Positions 1 to 9,079 of a stretch of 64,000 nucleotides of DNA are shown one piece after another (position 1 is the stretch's first letter; every line of letters begins with the position of its first letter). Location: positions 4,154,001-4,218,000 of the forward strand of contig NZ_CP091851.1 in NCBI RefSeq assembly GCF_022059845.1, read 5' to 3'. The translations under genes were made by a program, and so were the position numbers. The notes under the pieces were generated by a model. It searched no databases, had not been told where the DNA came from, and saw only the letters and a list, made by a program, of their open reading frames with translations. The DNA is from Terrirubrum flagellatum (GTDB lineage Bacteria; Pseudomonadota; Alphaproteobacteria; Rhizobiales; Beijerinckiaceae).

Positions 1-758
1 CGGGCGCGAATGGCGTCCTTTTCGCGTTGCTTGCAGTTCAGACCGCCGTGCTCGCCTGGCGTCCGGTGGGAACAGCTGGCTTCCATATCGCTTTTGGCGG
101 GCGGCGAGCGACGTGGGCCGCGGTTCACGGCATCGTTCTCATCGATCTGTTCACTCAATTGTACAATCGACAATCCGTTTTCGTTCTTTACGCCGTTCAC
201 GCGGATCTCGCCGATATCGGGCGCTTTGGGCTCATGCAGCGCTTGCTCGAATCCTACATCACGCTGCTATCGCCCCTGGTTACGCTCTTCGGCAACGCTG
301 TGCGCCTCCAAGGTTTTCGTTCCGCCGTGTTCAGTCGGCTTTCCGCGAATATCCTGACGACTGCAGCGACGCTCGTTGGCATGGCTGCATGCGCATATGT
401 GTTAGCCGGGCCTGATCTCCTGGAGTGGTTGTTTGGTTTCAACTATCGCGCCGCGGCGCCGCTCGCGCCTTGGCTCCTCGGCGCGGCGATATTCATGGCT
501 CCGAATTTCATGCTGGGACAGGCAATGATCGCGAAGAACCAGGAATGGGCCTTCGCAGCAATCGTGGCGTGCGTCACCGCGGCCAACGCGCTGCTGACGT
601 GGGTGCTTGCGTCGCGACACGGGTCGATAGGCGCATCGCAGGCGATGCTCGCCACCGAAATCCTGCTGTTTCTATTATTGGCCGGCTGGTTCTGGCTTCG
701 GCGCGAAACTGTCGACACCATCGCGACGGCGGAGTTCCCGGCCCGCTCATCGGAGTGA
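1..758 (+). CDS. Polysaccharide flippase (Wzx/MATE-like), C-terminal part
   Basis: The reading frame is open from the first codon at base 3, so the gene begins before the window and only about 250 C-terminal residues are present. The protein is almost wholly hydrophobic, with several membrane segments separated by short basic loops, ending in the typical hydrophobic run followed by WLRRE and a short polar tail. This fits the last helices of an oligosaccharide/O-antigen flippase, which moves lipid-linked glycan units across the inner membrane. Neighbouring polysaccharide genes support this. The family call rests on topology and context, not a catalytic motif. Confidence 0.6.
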   Translation, partial: GANGVLFALLAVQTAVLAWRPVGTAGFHIAFGGRRATWAAVHGIVLIDLFTQLYNRQSVFVLYAVHADLADIGRFGLMQRLLESYITLLSPLVTLFGNAVRLQGFRSAVFSRLSANILTTAATLVGMAACAYVLAGPDLLEWLFGFNYRAAAPLAPWLLGAAIFMAPNFMLGQAMIAKNQEWAFAAIVACVTAANALLTWVLASRHGSIGASQAMLATEILLFLLLAGWFWLRRETVDTIATAEFPARSSE

Positions 759-809
759 TGAGAGCGGTCCCGATCGGACCTGTTCGCGATCGCGCCGAGA
801 GCCCGGCGT

Positions 810-1907
810 TCAGGCGCCAACGTGAATCAGCTGATCCAACAGAGCAGCGATAGTGAGCGCGATCGTTTCGGCGCCGTCGGTTCGCAGAGGCCCCGACGTT
901 TGTTTGGCTGACAATCTCGCATGAGCTTCGATGAGTTCATGTGCACTCAATGAAGGTAGAGGCGTCTGTGTAGTCTCAAAACGCCCGTGGCGCTGATGCC
1001 ATTCGCTCGTCGCGCTTGTTTCCGGCCAGTCGTCTCGCGGCAAAAGCAATGTCGGCGCGCCGGCGCAGGCCGCCTCGGTGACAATGCCATAGCCCGGTTT
1101 CGCGACGATGAGATCGACCGACCGAACGAGATCCACGAAGGGTAATCCGGCCTCCTCGAAGGAGATCCAGGCCGGGCGGCCAGCCCAGATTCTGGGGCCG
1201 ACGCAGAGGATGTTGCGTGCATCGGCGGCGGAAAAGGACGGGGGCGGCTGTCTCTCGCCGTCGGTGAAAGAGAAAGCGATCGCTATTTGCTCTGGCCCAA
1301 GCCCCAGGCGCGCCCTGAGCTCCCGCCGCCGGTCGGCGCCTACGGAAACGACAAGAGAATCAACAGGCGTCGTCTCGAACTCGCCCATGGCCGTGCCGGG
1401 AACCAATCGCAGAAACGCGTCGCAGCGGCGATAGCACGCTTCCATCTCGATAAGAACGGGTCCGACGCCGGGCTCGTTCGCACAATAATGGCGCACCACA
1501 TCTCGCCAATTGATCGATGAGAAGGCGAGATTGCGCAGGCCCGCGCGTTGCGCGGCCGCCAGCGACAGGTAGCCCACATTGGCGACGACCATATCGACGC
1601 GTGCGGTCAGCATCTTCGCTGCCAGCGCGTCGACCGCGCGATCGAAGCGGGCGTGAAGCTCGACATAGCGACGCGCGGTCGCCGGCCGATCGACCACGAA
1701 AGACGTGGCCATGACGAGCCCGAAATCATCCTCAGATCGCTGATAGCTAAAGGGCGCGGCGATCCGCCGTTGAAGAATCTCCCGATCAAGACCCGTGCGA
1801 ACGGTTAGATCGCAGGCAGGGCGACGCGTCGCGAATTGCTCGATCACGGGGCCAGCCTGCGCAAGATGGCCAAGCCCATGAGCGCTGATGTCGAACAAGA
1901 TATGCAT
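810..1907 (-). CDS. MurG-like (GT-B) glycosyltransferase
   Basis: A 365-residue protein beginning MHILFDISAHGLGH, typical of the N-terminal nucleotide-sugar fold of MurG-like transferases, where a glycine/histidine loop near the start contacts the acceptor. Near residue 270 it has AKPGYGIVTEA, the donor-binding motif seen in this group and in the N-terminal half of L-arabinokinase-type proteins. It probably moves a sugar onto a lipid or glycan acceptor. It is the last gene of the minus-strand sugar operon, 38 bp after the ThDP enzyme, so it may transfer the unusual sugar made by that operon. The substrate is inferred only from context. Confidence 0.65.
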   Translation of the reverse strand: MHILFDISAHGLGHLAQAGPVIEQFATRRPACDLTVRTGLDREILQRRIAAPFSYQRSEDDFGLVMATSFVVDRPATARRYVELHARFDRAVDALAAKMLTARVDMVVANVGYLSLAAAQRAGLRNLAFSSINWRDVVRHYCANEPGVGPVLIEMEACYRRCDAFLRLVPGTAMGEFETTPVDSLVVSVGADRRRELRARLGLGPEQIAIAFSFTDGERQPPPSFSAADARNILCVGPRIWAGRPAWISFEEAGLPFVDLVRSVDLIVAKPGYGIVTEAACAGAPTLLLPRDDWPETSATSEWHQRHGRFETTQTPLPSLSAHELIEAHARLSAKQTSGPLRTDGAETIALTIAALLDQLIHVGA

Positions 1908-1945
1908 CTCGCGGCCTTCCGCGGCCGTTGCGACCTTCGGGCGCG

Positions 1946-3769
1946 TCAGGCGCGTGCGCGCTCCGACGCCGGATCCAGCGGAACCAGCATGTTGGACTTC
2001 AGCTCATCGAGCGAGAGGAGCGGCGTCATGTCCTCAAGCGGCATCGACAGGATCGACCCGTCAGGCTGCGGAAGCGCCGACGACTTGGGTTGCAGGATCT
2101 CGTCGTTCTTGAGGTGTACATTGCAAAGGATCGGTCCGCTCACATGCGCGAGCGTCTTCCTGACCGCATCGCGCAACTCGGCCGCATCGCGCACGGTGAT
2201 GGCCGGAATTCCATGCACTTCTGCGAGCTTGGCGATATCGGGGAAACTCAGCCGCGCCTCAGGACCCGTGCCGACATAGCGGCCGTCGAAGTAGTTGCGC
2301 TGCGTATTCCGGATCGAAGCGTAACCGTTGTTGTTGAAGATGAAGAGTCTGACCGGCAGTTTCTGGGCTGCGATGGTGGACAGCTCCTGCACGTTCATCA
2401 TGAGACTGCCATCGCTCTCGACCGCGACAAACGGCTTGCGATCATTGGCGACGCCGGCGCCGATTAGTGCAGGCAATCCATAGCCCATCGCGCCAAGGCC
2501 CGATGTCAAAAAGATGCGCTGGCCGGATTTGACCGTGAACGACGTATAGAAAATCTCGACGGCCAACCCTGAACTGCCAGTGACGATCAGAGTGTCCTTC
2601 GGGATTTCGTCGGAAAGCACGCTGGTCAAATGATAGTGGCTGATCTCTCCCGTCTTGGGAAATGGCGCGCCGTCGTTAACCGGGTATCGCTCCTTCCAGC
2701 GTTGACAGTGACCGAGCCATTCGCTCCGGTCGCGGAACGCCGCCTGATTCGAAATGCGAAGCATTGTCTCGATAAAGCTCTTGGCGTCCGCCTTGATCTT
2801 CAAATCGACCGCGTCGCCCAGCTTGTTCAGTTCGGCCGGATCGACATCGATCATAATCTTTTTCGCGTTGCGCCCGAACTTTTTTGGATTGTAGGCGGTC
2901 GTGACATTGTCAAGACGTGCGCCGATGGCGATCAGCAGATCGCTATTCTGCACCGCGAAGTTTGGCGCGCGCAAAGCGACTGTGCCCGGACGACCGACGC
3001 TCAGACGATGATCGGACGGAAACAGATCGCAAGCGAGCCATGTCGTTGCGACCGGAATGTTGAGGCGCTCCGCGAATTCGCGGAAAAGTTTCGCCGCGCG
3101 GCCCTGCCGCACGCCATGCCCCGCAAGCAGCAGCGGGCGCTCGGCTGCGCCCAGTAAATCGAGAACGTTGCGCGCGGCCTCGTCGAGCGATCCAGCCTCA
3201 TTTTCGGTCGGCGGCGTGAACCCCTCAAGCGCGTCCGCGTCGATTGGAGCATTCTGGATGTCGAGCGGAATATCGACCCAGCACGGCGCCCTCCGCCCCT
3301 CGCGCGCAAGATGCACCGCCTTCTCCAGGTGATAGCGGATCTTCGTCGGCTCCATCACGGTCACGGCGTATTTCGTGATGGGCTTCACCATGCTGACGAC
3401 GTCGACCTCCTGCGGGCCCATTTGCCTCACGCCGGTGTCGCCCTTGAGATCGGCCCGTTTCACCTGCCCTGAAATCACCAGCATCGGCGCGCTGTCGATC
3501 CAGGCGCCGGCGACGCCGGTCATCGCGTTTGTGCCGCCCGGACCCGTGGTCACCAAGGCGACGCCGATATCCTCGACGACCCGTCCATAAGCCTCCGCCG
3601 CAATCGCTGCAGCCTGCTCGTGATGATGTGCGACGTAGTCGAGTCGAGCGTGATTACCAAGCGCGTCTGCGAGAAACATGTTGCCTCCGCCCGGCACGAG
3701 AAAGATCGATTTCACGCCAAGCTTTGAGACAAAATTTGCAACGTAATCAGCAAGACGGATCGTAGCCAT
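1946..3769 (-). CDS. Acetolactate-synthase-like ThDP enzyme (YerE-like candidate)
   Basis: 607 residues, with N-terminal pyrimidine-binding, central and C-terminal PP-binding domains of the acetolactate synthase family. The cofactor-activating glutamate is at residue 51 (HHHEQAA). The diphosphate motif is SDG (452-454) followed by NNN at 479-481; most relatives have GDG. The ATG at 3769 gives the family N-terminus (MATIRLADYV); the frame extends 16 residues further but that part is not family-like. In yersiniose synthesis a related flavoenzyme, YerE, adds a two-carbon unit from pyruvate to a CDP-4-keto-3,6-dideoxyhexose. Co-operonic rfbG and rfbH make that role more likely here than isoleucine/valine synthesis. 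Function inferred. Confidence 0.8.
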   Translation of the reverse strand: MATIRLADYVANFVSKLGVKSIFLVPGGGNMFLADALGNHARLDYVAHHHEQAAAIAAEAYGRVVEDIGVALVTTGPGGTNAMTGVAGAWIDSAPMLVISGQVKRADLKGDTGVRQMGPQEVDVVSMVKPITKYAVTVMEPTKIRYHLEKAVHLAREGRRAPCWVDIPLDIQNAPIDADALEGFTPPTENEAGSLDEAARNVLDLLGAAERPLLLAGHGVRQGRAAKLFREFAERLNIPVATTWLACDLFPSDHRLSVGRPGTVALRAPNFAVQNSDLLIAIGARLDNVTTAYNPKKFGRNAKKIMIDVDPAELNKLGDAVDLKIKADAKSFIETMLRISNQAAFRDRSEWLGHCQRWKERYPVNDGAPFPKTGEISHYHLTSVLSDEIPKDTLIVTGSSGLAVEIFYTSFTVKSGQRIFLTSGLGAMGYGLPALIGAGVANDRKPFVAVESDGSLMMNVQELSTIAAQKLPVRLFIFNNNGYASIRNTQRNYFDGRYVGTGPEARLSFPDIAKLAEVHGIPAITVRDAAELRDAVRKTLAHVSGPILCNVHLKNDEILQPKSSALPQPDGSILSMPLEDMTPLLSLDELKSNMLVPLDPASERARA

Positions 3770-3858
3770 CAGGGCGTTTCTCGGCGGCGCTCGGCGCCGG
3801 CCAGCGCCGGCGCTCAATCTTCAGGCGAATGAACAGCAAACGGGCGACAGACGTTGGC

Positions 3859-5373
3859 CTACATCCAGTGGCGCAGGAATGTCTTACGTTCCTTGTTCTT
3901 TGCGATCTCGGGGTCCGTGTAGAAGCTATCGTCGACAAAATGGGTCGACGAAATCTCTTCAAAGACCGCTCCGCTCTTCGTGTCGAAGGCGTGCCGCATT
4001 CCGGGCGTAATCGTCACGACCGAGCCTGGACCGCAAATCCGCTCTGCGCCGTCCAGGACGATACGGAGCTCGCCATGGAGGACATGGAACGTCTCTTCCT
4101 TCTTGTTATGGTACTGCTCCGGATGGTTTTGGCCCGGCAACACGACGATCAGCTTCTTGCAGTAGTCGCGATTGACGACCGTCAGCATCGTGATTCCATG
4201 CTGGTCGAATTTCTCGAGCCCGTAGTGATGGGAAATCTCGAGTTCCGCCTCGCCGGGAACAACGACGTTGCTTTCTTTCAGCAGCGCCTTGACTCGATTC
4301 GCGATCGACAGGATTTCGGCGCGAACCTGCTTGTTTGACGTATTGCCCTTCAGCAGCGGCGCGCGCTCGGCGATATCCGTATCCGCGTAAAAATGCGCGT
4401 ATTTGGACCAGTCGTTCGCCGTTACATGACCTTCCTGCGTGGGAATCGCAAAGAAGACGTCGCCGTCCTTGATGCGCTCGCCCTTCTTGATCGGCCGCTT
4501 GGCGAATGCGCCTCGGCGCAATGAGAATAGCGATTCGAACTCGCTTTTCGTCGGCGGCACCCGCTTACCGACCACGCCCGCGATTTCATAGGCCTTTTTC
4601 GCAGCGTCGAGCCAAGCCTTCGTTTGATCAGGGTTGGCTGAATAGTTGTTCAACGCATATTTTTCGGTCGGGATGCCAATATGCTTCTCGAAGATGGTAG
4701 CTCCCTTCGCGATGGCCATGGCGACCGGTATCGTCTCGTTCGGATCCTCATGCGTCGAATAGCCGATGCGAAGCCCCGGATATCGCTTCAACATCAGATC
4801 AATCTGATTGAGCTGCAGATTGTGGTTGGGCGTCGGATACTCGGCGACGCAGGTTTCCAGAGCAAACTCCTTCTTCCGGTTGCTCAAGAACGCAACGACG
4901 CTGTCGATGTCCTGCAACTCGATGCCCGCGGTGGACGCGATAATCGGAAGATCGGCCTTCGCCATGCGTTCGAGCAATGGCCAATCGGTGAAGGAGCAGC
5001 TCGCGACTTTCAGAACATCGAATCCGTCCTCGATGATCCGGTCAACAGACGGCTCATCGAACGGCGTGCACATCGCCAGGACTCCATGCCCTTTGATGGC
5101 GTCGACAAGGCGTTTCGTCTGCGCGCGATCCAGCCGCGTTTCCGAGAAACGCTTGATAAACTTGATATCCGTCCGGCTCTTGAAATCCGGGTGGATGAAG
5201 GTGTCCAATTCCCGATACTGGAGCTTGAATGCGAACGAGAATGGATACTTTTTCGCGAGCGTACAAAATTCGTCGATCACGCGGAGCCCATGATCGACAT
5301 CGCCCATATGATTGTTCGCAAGCTCCAGAATGAAGAGCGGCGAGGGGAGAGCGCTTAGCTTCATGTTGCTCAT
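3859..5373 (-). CDS. NeuB-family synthase fused to SAF and cupin domains
   Basis: 504 residues. Residues about 10-270 form a NeuB-type TIM barrel (LELANNHMGD near the start, FKLQYR, CTPFDEPS, LKVASCSF, EKHIG), the fold that condenses phosphoenolpyruvate with an aldose to make nonulosonic acids. About 285-345 is an antifreeze-like SAF domain (RRGAFAKRPIKKGE). From about 395 a cupin follows (HPEQYHNKKEETFHVLHGEL), with His/Glu metal-ligand candidates. NeuB proteins are usually about 340 residues, so the cupin is an extra module. AAGGA lies 6 bp before the ATG at 5373. No neuA or neuC homologue is visible, so the acceptor may not be a hexosamine. Confidence 0.85.
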   Translation of the reverse strand: MSNMKLSALPSPLFILELANNHMGDVDHGLRVIDEFCTLAKKYPFSFAFKLQYRELDTFIHPDFKSRTDIKFIKRFSETRLDRAQTKRLVDAIKGHGVLAMCTPFDEPSVDRIIEDGFDVLKVASCSFTDWPLLERMAKADLPIIASTAGIELQDIDSVVAFLSNRKKEFALETCVAEYPTPNHNLQLNQIDLMLKRYPGLRIGYSTHEDPNETIPVAMAIAKGATIFEKHIGIPTEKYALNNYSANPDQTKAWLDAAKKAYEIAGVVGKRVPPTKSEFESLFSLRRGAFAKRPIKKGERIKDGDVFFAIPTQEGHVTANDWSKYAHFYADTDIAERAPLLKGNTSNKQVRAEILSIANRVKALLKESNVVVPGEAELEISHHYGLEKFDQHGITMLTVVNRDYCKKLIVVLPGQNHPEQYHNKKEETFHVLHGELRIVLDGAERICGPGSVVTITPGMRHAFDTKSGAVFEEISSTHFVDDSFYTDPEIAKNKERKTFLRHWM

Positions 5374-5433
5374 CGTCGTTCCTTATAATCCTGATCTTTA
5401 TTGTGCGCCGCGCGCGGCAAAGCTCATCCGTCG

Positions 5434-6789
5434 TTACGATCGGAAGAAAGCGCGCAGCTTATCCATAACGAAATCGAGATGGCTGTCGTTCAGGCCTGGG
5501 TATACGCCAATCCAGAAAGTCTGGTTCATGACGATATCTGTGTTGGTCAATTCGCCATGCACTCGATGTTCGATGTCCTTGAAGTAGGGCTGACGGAGAA
5601 GATTGCCCGCGAACAGAAGACGCGATCCGATCTTATTCTGATCAAGATAGGTCTGAAGTTCCTGGCGCGACTTCTTCAGTCCAGGACGAAGGGTAATCGG
5701 AAAACCGAACCAGGACGGCTCGCTGTTTGGCGTCGCCTCAGGCAGGATCAGAACATCGACGAGATCGGCAAGTCCCTGCTTGAGATACGCGAAATTGCGC
5801 CGACGTGCAGCGACGAAATGATCGACACGATCCATCTGCGCCAGCGCCACGGACGCCTGCATATCAGTAATCTTCAGATTATATCCGAGATGGCTGTAAG
5901 TGTATTTGTGATCGTAGCCTTCGGGCAGCGTGCCGAGCCGCCACTTGAAGCGTTTGCCACATGTGTTGTCCTGTCCGGGCTCGCAATGGCAGTCACGGCC
6001 CCAGTCCCGAATCGACTCGGCGATCTTCTTGAAAAACGGATCATTGGTGAAAACCGCTCCACCCTCACCCATCGTGATGTGGTGCGCGGGATAGAAGCTC
6101 AAGGTTCCGAGATTGCCGAAGGTGCCGACCTTCCGCCCGTCATATGTCGCGCCCAGCGCATCGCAACAATCTTCCACGACATAAAGATTGTGCTTCTTGG
6201 CGACGCGCATCACTTCGCCCAGATTGAACGGGTTCCCGAGCGTGTGCGCGATCATGATAGCGCGCGTGCGCGAGGTCACAGCGGATTCAAGATGCATCGC
6301 GTCGATGTTGTAGGTCGGGATGTCGACGTCGAGGAAGACAGGCACCGCCCCGTTCATGACCGTCGGATTGACAGTGGTCGGGAAGCCCGCAGCGACGGTG
6401 ATGATCTCGTCGCCTTTCTTTATGCGCTTGTCACGAAGCTTTGGCGAGAAAAGGGTCGTCATCGCAACAAGGTTCGCGGAAGAGCCGGAATTGACGGTGA
6501 TCGCGTGATTGACGCCGATGTAATCCGCGAGGCGCTTCTGGAACGCGTCGTTAAACCTTCCCGTCGTGAGCCAACCGTCCAGCGCGCTGTCGACAAGCAT
6601 CCTGATTTCCGGCGCGCCGATCACCTTGCCCGATGGCGGCACAACGGTTTCGCCCGGCTTGAAAGGGCGCTGAGTGAAAGCTTCCGCGGCGTATTCTTCG
6701 ACAAGCGCGAGTATCTCTTCACGCCGCTCGGACAGAGTCTTTGGTTTCCTGACGCTTTCCGCCAACTGCATCGGCCCATCCAACGGCAT
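5434..6789 (-). CDS. rfbH: CDP-4-keto-6-deoxyglucose 3-dehydrase (E1)
   Basis: A DegT/AHBA-fold PMP enzyme that removes the C3 hydroxyl of CDP-4-keto-6-deoxyglucose. It closely follows known RfbH proteins ([50 protein letters not shown]). The usual PLP lysine is replaced by histidine (AHHITMGE), as expected for a dehydrase. The iron-sulfur ligands are complete with exact spacing C-X57-C-X1-C-X7-C (last three in [13 protein letters not shown]). The ATG at 6789 is chosen; a further upstream frame overlaps rfbG and a second ATG lies at 6771. The reductase partner E3 is not in the window. Confidence 0.93.
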   Translation of the reverse strand: MPLDGPMQLAESVRKPKTLSERREEILALVEEYAAEAFTQRPFKPGETVVPPSGKVIGAPEIRMLVDSALDGWLTTGRFNDAFQKRLADYIGVNHAITVNSGSSANLVAMTTLFSPKLRDKRIKKGDEIITVAAGFPTTVNPTVMNGAVPVFLDVDIPTYNIDAMHLESAVTSRTRAIMIAHTLGNPFNLGEVMRVAKKHNLYVVEDCCDALGATYDGRKVGTFGNLGTLSFYPAHHITMGEGGAVFTNDPFFKKIAESIRDWGRDCHCEPGQDNTCGKRFKWRLGTLPEGYDHKYTYSHLGYNLKITDMQASVALAQMDRVDHFVAARRRNFAYLKQGLADLVDVLILPEATPNSEPSWFGFPITLRPGLKKSRQELQTYLDQNKIGSRLLFAGNLLRQPYFKDIEHRVHGELTNTDIVMNQTFWIGVYPGLNDSHLDFVMDKLRAFFRS

Positions 6790-6811
6790 TAGAAAACTAT
6801 ATTCAGCGGCC

Positions 6812-7948
6812 TCAAGGCCCGAACGCCTCGATCTGGTCAAGCGTTATTTTCGCCATGCTGACGCCGCCCAGATAGGCGCGATACCAAGCCGCCGTCATCT
6901 CAAGACCCTTGTCAATTGTCCAGCGCGGACGCCAACCAAGGCGCGCCCTGGCCTTGGCGATGTCGAGCCTCAGGAGGCGGGCCTCGTGCGGCGCATCTTC
7001 GTCAAGAACATGGCGCCAGCGCGCGCCATGTCCGACATGCCGGCAAAATCTGTCCAGAATTTCGCGCACAGGCAACGCGTCTTCGTCGGCGGGGCCGAAG
7101 TTCCAGCCCTCGGAATAACGCTCCGGCTCGCTGGCGACGCGTTCCGCTAATAGCAGATATCCTGTAATTGGTTCAAGCACATGCTGCCAGGGGCGCACGG
7201 ATTCAGGATTGCGGACGTTGACGGGCTCGCCAGCGGCGATGGCCCTTATCGTATCGGGAATGAGCCGGTTGACCGCCCAGTCGCCGCCGCCGATCACATT
7301 GCCCGCGCGCGCCGAGGCGAGACCGATGGTCCTGCCGGCCTTGCCGTTCATAAAGAATGAGCGTCGATAGGCCGAGGTAACGAGCTCCGCGCACCCCTTG
7401 CTATTGCTGTAGGGATCGTGGCCCCCCATGGGGTCGTTTTCACGGCATCCCCACTCCCACTCCGGATTTTCGTAGCATTTGTCGCTTGTGATCACCACAA
7501 TCGTGTTCACGGACGCCGATCTGCGGGCGGCGTCCAGCACATGCGCTGTCCCCATGACATTGGTCATATAGGTTTCCAGCGGATCGACATACGATCTGCG
7601 CACGATCGGCTGCGCGGCGAGATGAAATACGATCTCAGGCGAGCTTTCTGCGTAGACCTTCTCCACCGCCGCCAGATCGCGGATGTCGCCGATCACCGAT
7701 CTGGCGTCCCCGGCCACATCCGCGAGCGCAAACAGGCTCGGGCCGGACGGCGGCGACAGGGCCAAACCTGTCACTTCTGCGCCGAGAGAGCGCAGCAAAA
7801 TCGTCATCCAGCCGCCTTTGAATCCGGTGTGCCCTGTCAGCAAGACGCGCTTACCGCGCCAGAAGTCCCTGTTCACTGTCACTGTGTTCAGTTGGCCCTC
7901 TGCTAGCGCCACGGCCGGGTTCGCCGCGGGCGAGCTCGTAGACAACAA
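6812..7948 (-). CDS. rfbG: CDP-glucose 4,6-dehydratase
   Basis: An extended SDR that converts CDP-D-glucose to CDP-4-keto-6-deoxy-D-glucose, the substrate of RfbH encoded 22 bp downstream. Family signatures are present throughout: [19 protein letters not shown] (NAD motif), [38 protein letters not shown] (the YxxxK pair), [22 protein letters not shown] and PHEA. Recognised homologues begin just before FWRGKR, so about the first 25 residues from the TTG at 7948 may be untranslated; GTG codons at 7882 and 7876 are alternative starts. A CDP-glucose synthase gene (rfbF) is not seen nearby. Confidence 0.93.
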   Translation of the reverse strand: MLSTSSPAANPAVALAEGQLNTVTVNRDFWRGKRVLLTGHTGFKGGWMTILLRSLGAEVTGLALSPPSGPSLFALADVAGDARSVIGDIRDLAAVEKVYAESSPEIVFHLAAQPIVRRSYVDPLETYMTNVMGTAHVLDAARRSASVNTIVVITSDKCYENPEWEWGCRENDPMGGHDPYSNSKGCAELVTSAYRRSFFMNGKAGRTIGLASARAGNVIGGGDWAVNRLIPDTIRAIAAGEPVNVRNPESVRPWQHVLEPITGYLLLAERVASEPERYSEGWNFGPADEDALPVREILDRFCRHVGHGARWRHVLDEDAPHEARLLRLDIAKARARLGWRPRWTIDKGLEMTAAWYRAYLGGVSMAKITLDQIEAFGP

Positions 7949-8003
7949 TTCCGACCCTGTCCACTTCCCAAACGTGGCGGAACTTGCAGCGAATCAGGCG
8001 TCT

Positions 8004-9050
8004 TCAATGCTTGCGCGCCCATTCGGCGGTGGAGCGAATCGCGCTAGGAAGCTTGATCCAGACGTCCGCCGCAAGCTCGGCCCGCGCCTTGCTGATCGAG
8101 GGAACATAACGCGACCGGAAACCGCCGGGCTGGGGGACGCCGCGCACTATAACTTCGCCTGCCTCCGGCACGTTTTCCTTCACGAGTAATGCGATTTCCT
8201 TGAGGCTGAGCCCTTCGTCAGATCCGATGTTATAGGCGCCGCCGGGCTTTCCCAAGACCAGCGCGCGGATCAGCCATGCCACAAGATCCGCCATATGCAG
8301 ATAAGAGCGCAACGGCGAGCCATCGCCCTTGATCTCGATGTTTCGCCCCGCCACGGCGTCACCGATGAAATTGCCAATCGCGAAATGGGCGTCGAGAGGG
8401 AGGAGGGGGCCGACAAAAGCGAAACAGCGCGCGATTCGCGTGCGCATCCCGGCCGATTCGCCATAAATCGCTGAGATCAACTCCGCCATGCGCTTGGCTT
8501 CGCCATAGGCTGATCGCCGATCAAGCGGATCGCAGGCAAGGCGGCTGCTCTCCATCACCTGTTCGACATCGCCCTGGCCGCCATAGACAGCTCCCGAACT
8601 CACCAGAAGCGCTTCCTGTGCGCCACTCGCCGCTGCGGCCTCCAGCACATGCCGCGCGCCGGAAACGATAGTGTCGATGAGTTCAAGCGGAGCATTGTCA
8701 GCCGCAACAGATGTGTCGGCGGCGGCATGAATGACGTGGCTACAGCGCAAGCCCGCATAGGAAAAGCGGCGAACATCGCCTTCGATGAGCCGCACATTTT
8801 CATCCGTTGCTATCTCCGGAGTTGCGGACGCAAATGCCGCGGGCGAGCGGCTGACCAGATGGATTGTCAACCCGAGAGAGCGCGTGCGGTTGGCGTGAAT
8901 CAGTGAACTGACGAGCCACCGGCCAAAAAAACCGGTGCCACCCGTGATCAGCAGCGAGCCCTTGTGAAGAGCGCGAAGCGTCGCGCCGCATCGCAAAACA
9001 GCATGCTCAAGCTCGGCCTCTGCCAGGCCGCTGAGGAAACCAGGCGGCAA
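8004..9050 (-). CDS. NAD-dependent epimerase/dehydratase (SDR), nucleotide-sugar reductase candidate
   Basis: A 348-residue extended SDR. The NAD(P) motif GGTGFFGRW follows a 33-residue leader, the active site has SSGAVYGG and YGEAK (Tyr-xxx-Lys), and the C-terminal half has SYLHMADLVAWL and GGAYNIGS, typical of nucleotide-sugar epimerases and reductases. The start is a TTG with GGAG 8 bp upstream. It lies between the Fe-alcohol dehydrogenase and rfbG. In related pathways an SDR here reduces the 4-keto-3,6-dideoxy intermediate (abequose, paratose) or the ketone of the added side chain (YerI in yersiniose). Which step it does cannot be told from sequence. Confidence 0.85.
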   Translation of the reverse strand: MPPGFLSGLAEAELEHAVLRCGATLRALHKGSLLITGGTGFFGRWLVSSLIHANRTRSLGLTIHLVSRSPAAFASATPEIATDENVRLIEGDVRRFSYAGLRCSHVIHAAADTSVAADNAPLELIDTIVSGARHVLEAAAASGAQEALLVSSGAVYGGQGDVEQVMESSRLACDPLDRRSAYGEAKRMAELISAIYGESAGMRTRIARCFAFVGPLLPLDAHFAIGNFIGDAVAGRNIEIKGDGSPLRSYLHMADLVAWLIRALVLGKPGGAYNIGSDEGLSLKEIALLVKENVPEAGEVIVRGVPQPGGFRSRYVPSISKARAELAADVWIKLPSAIRSTAEWARKH

Positions 9051-9079
9051 ATCGTCTGCTCCGTTCGAACGCGCTTCTC

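Noticed and set aside
5401-6792. 463-codon open frame on the + strand
   Set aside because: Antisense to rfbH, whose identity is certain from its iron-sulfur and PLP-site motifs.
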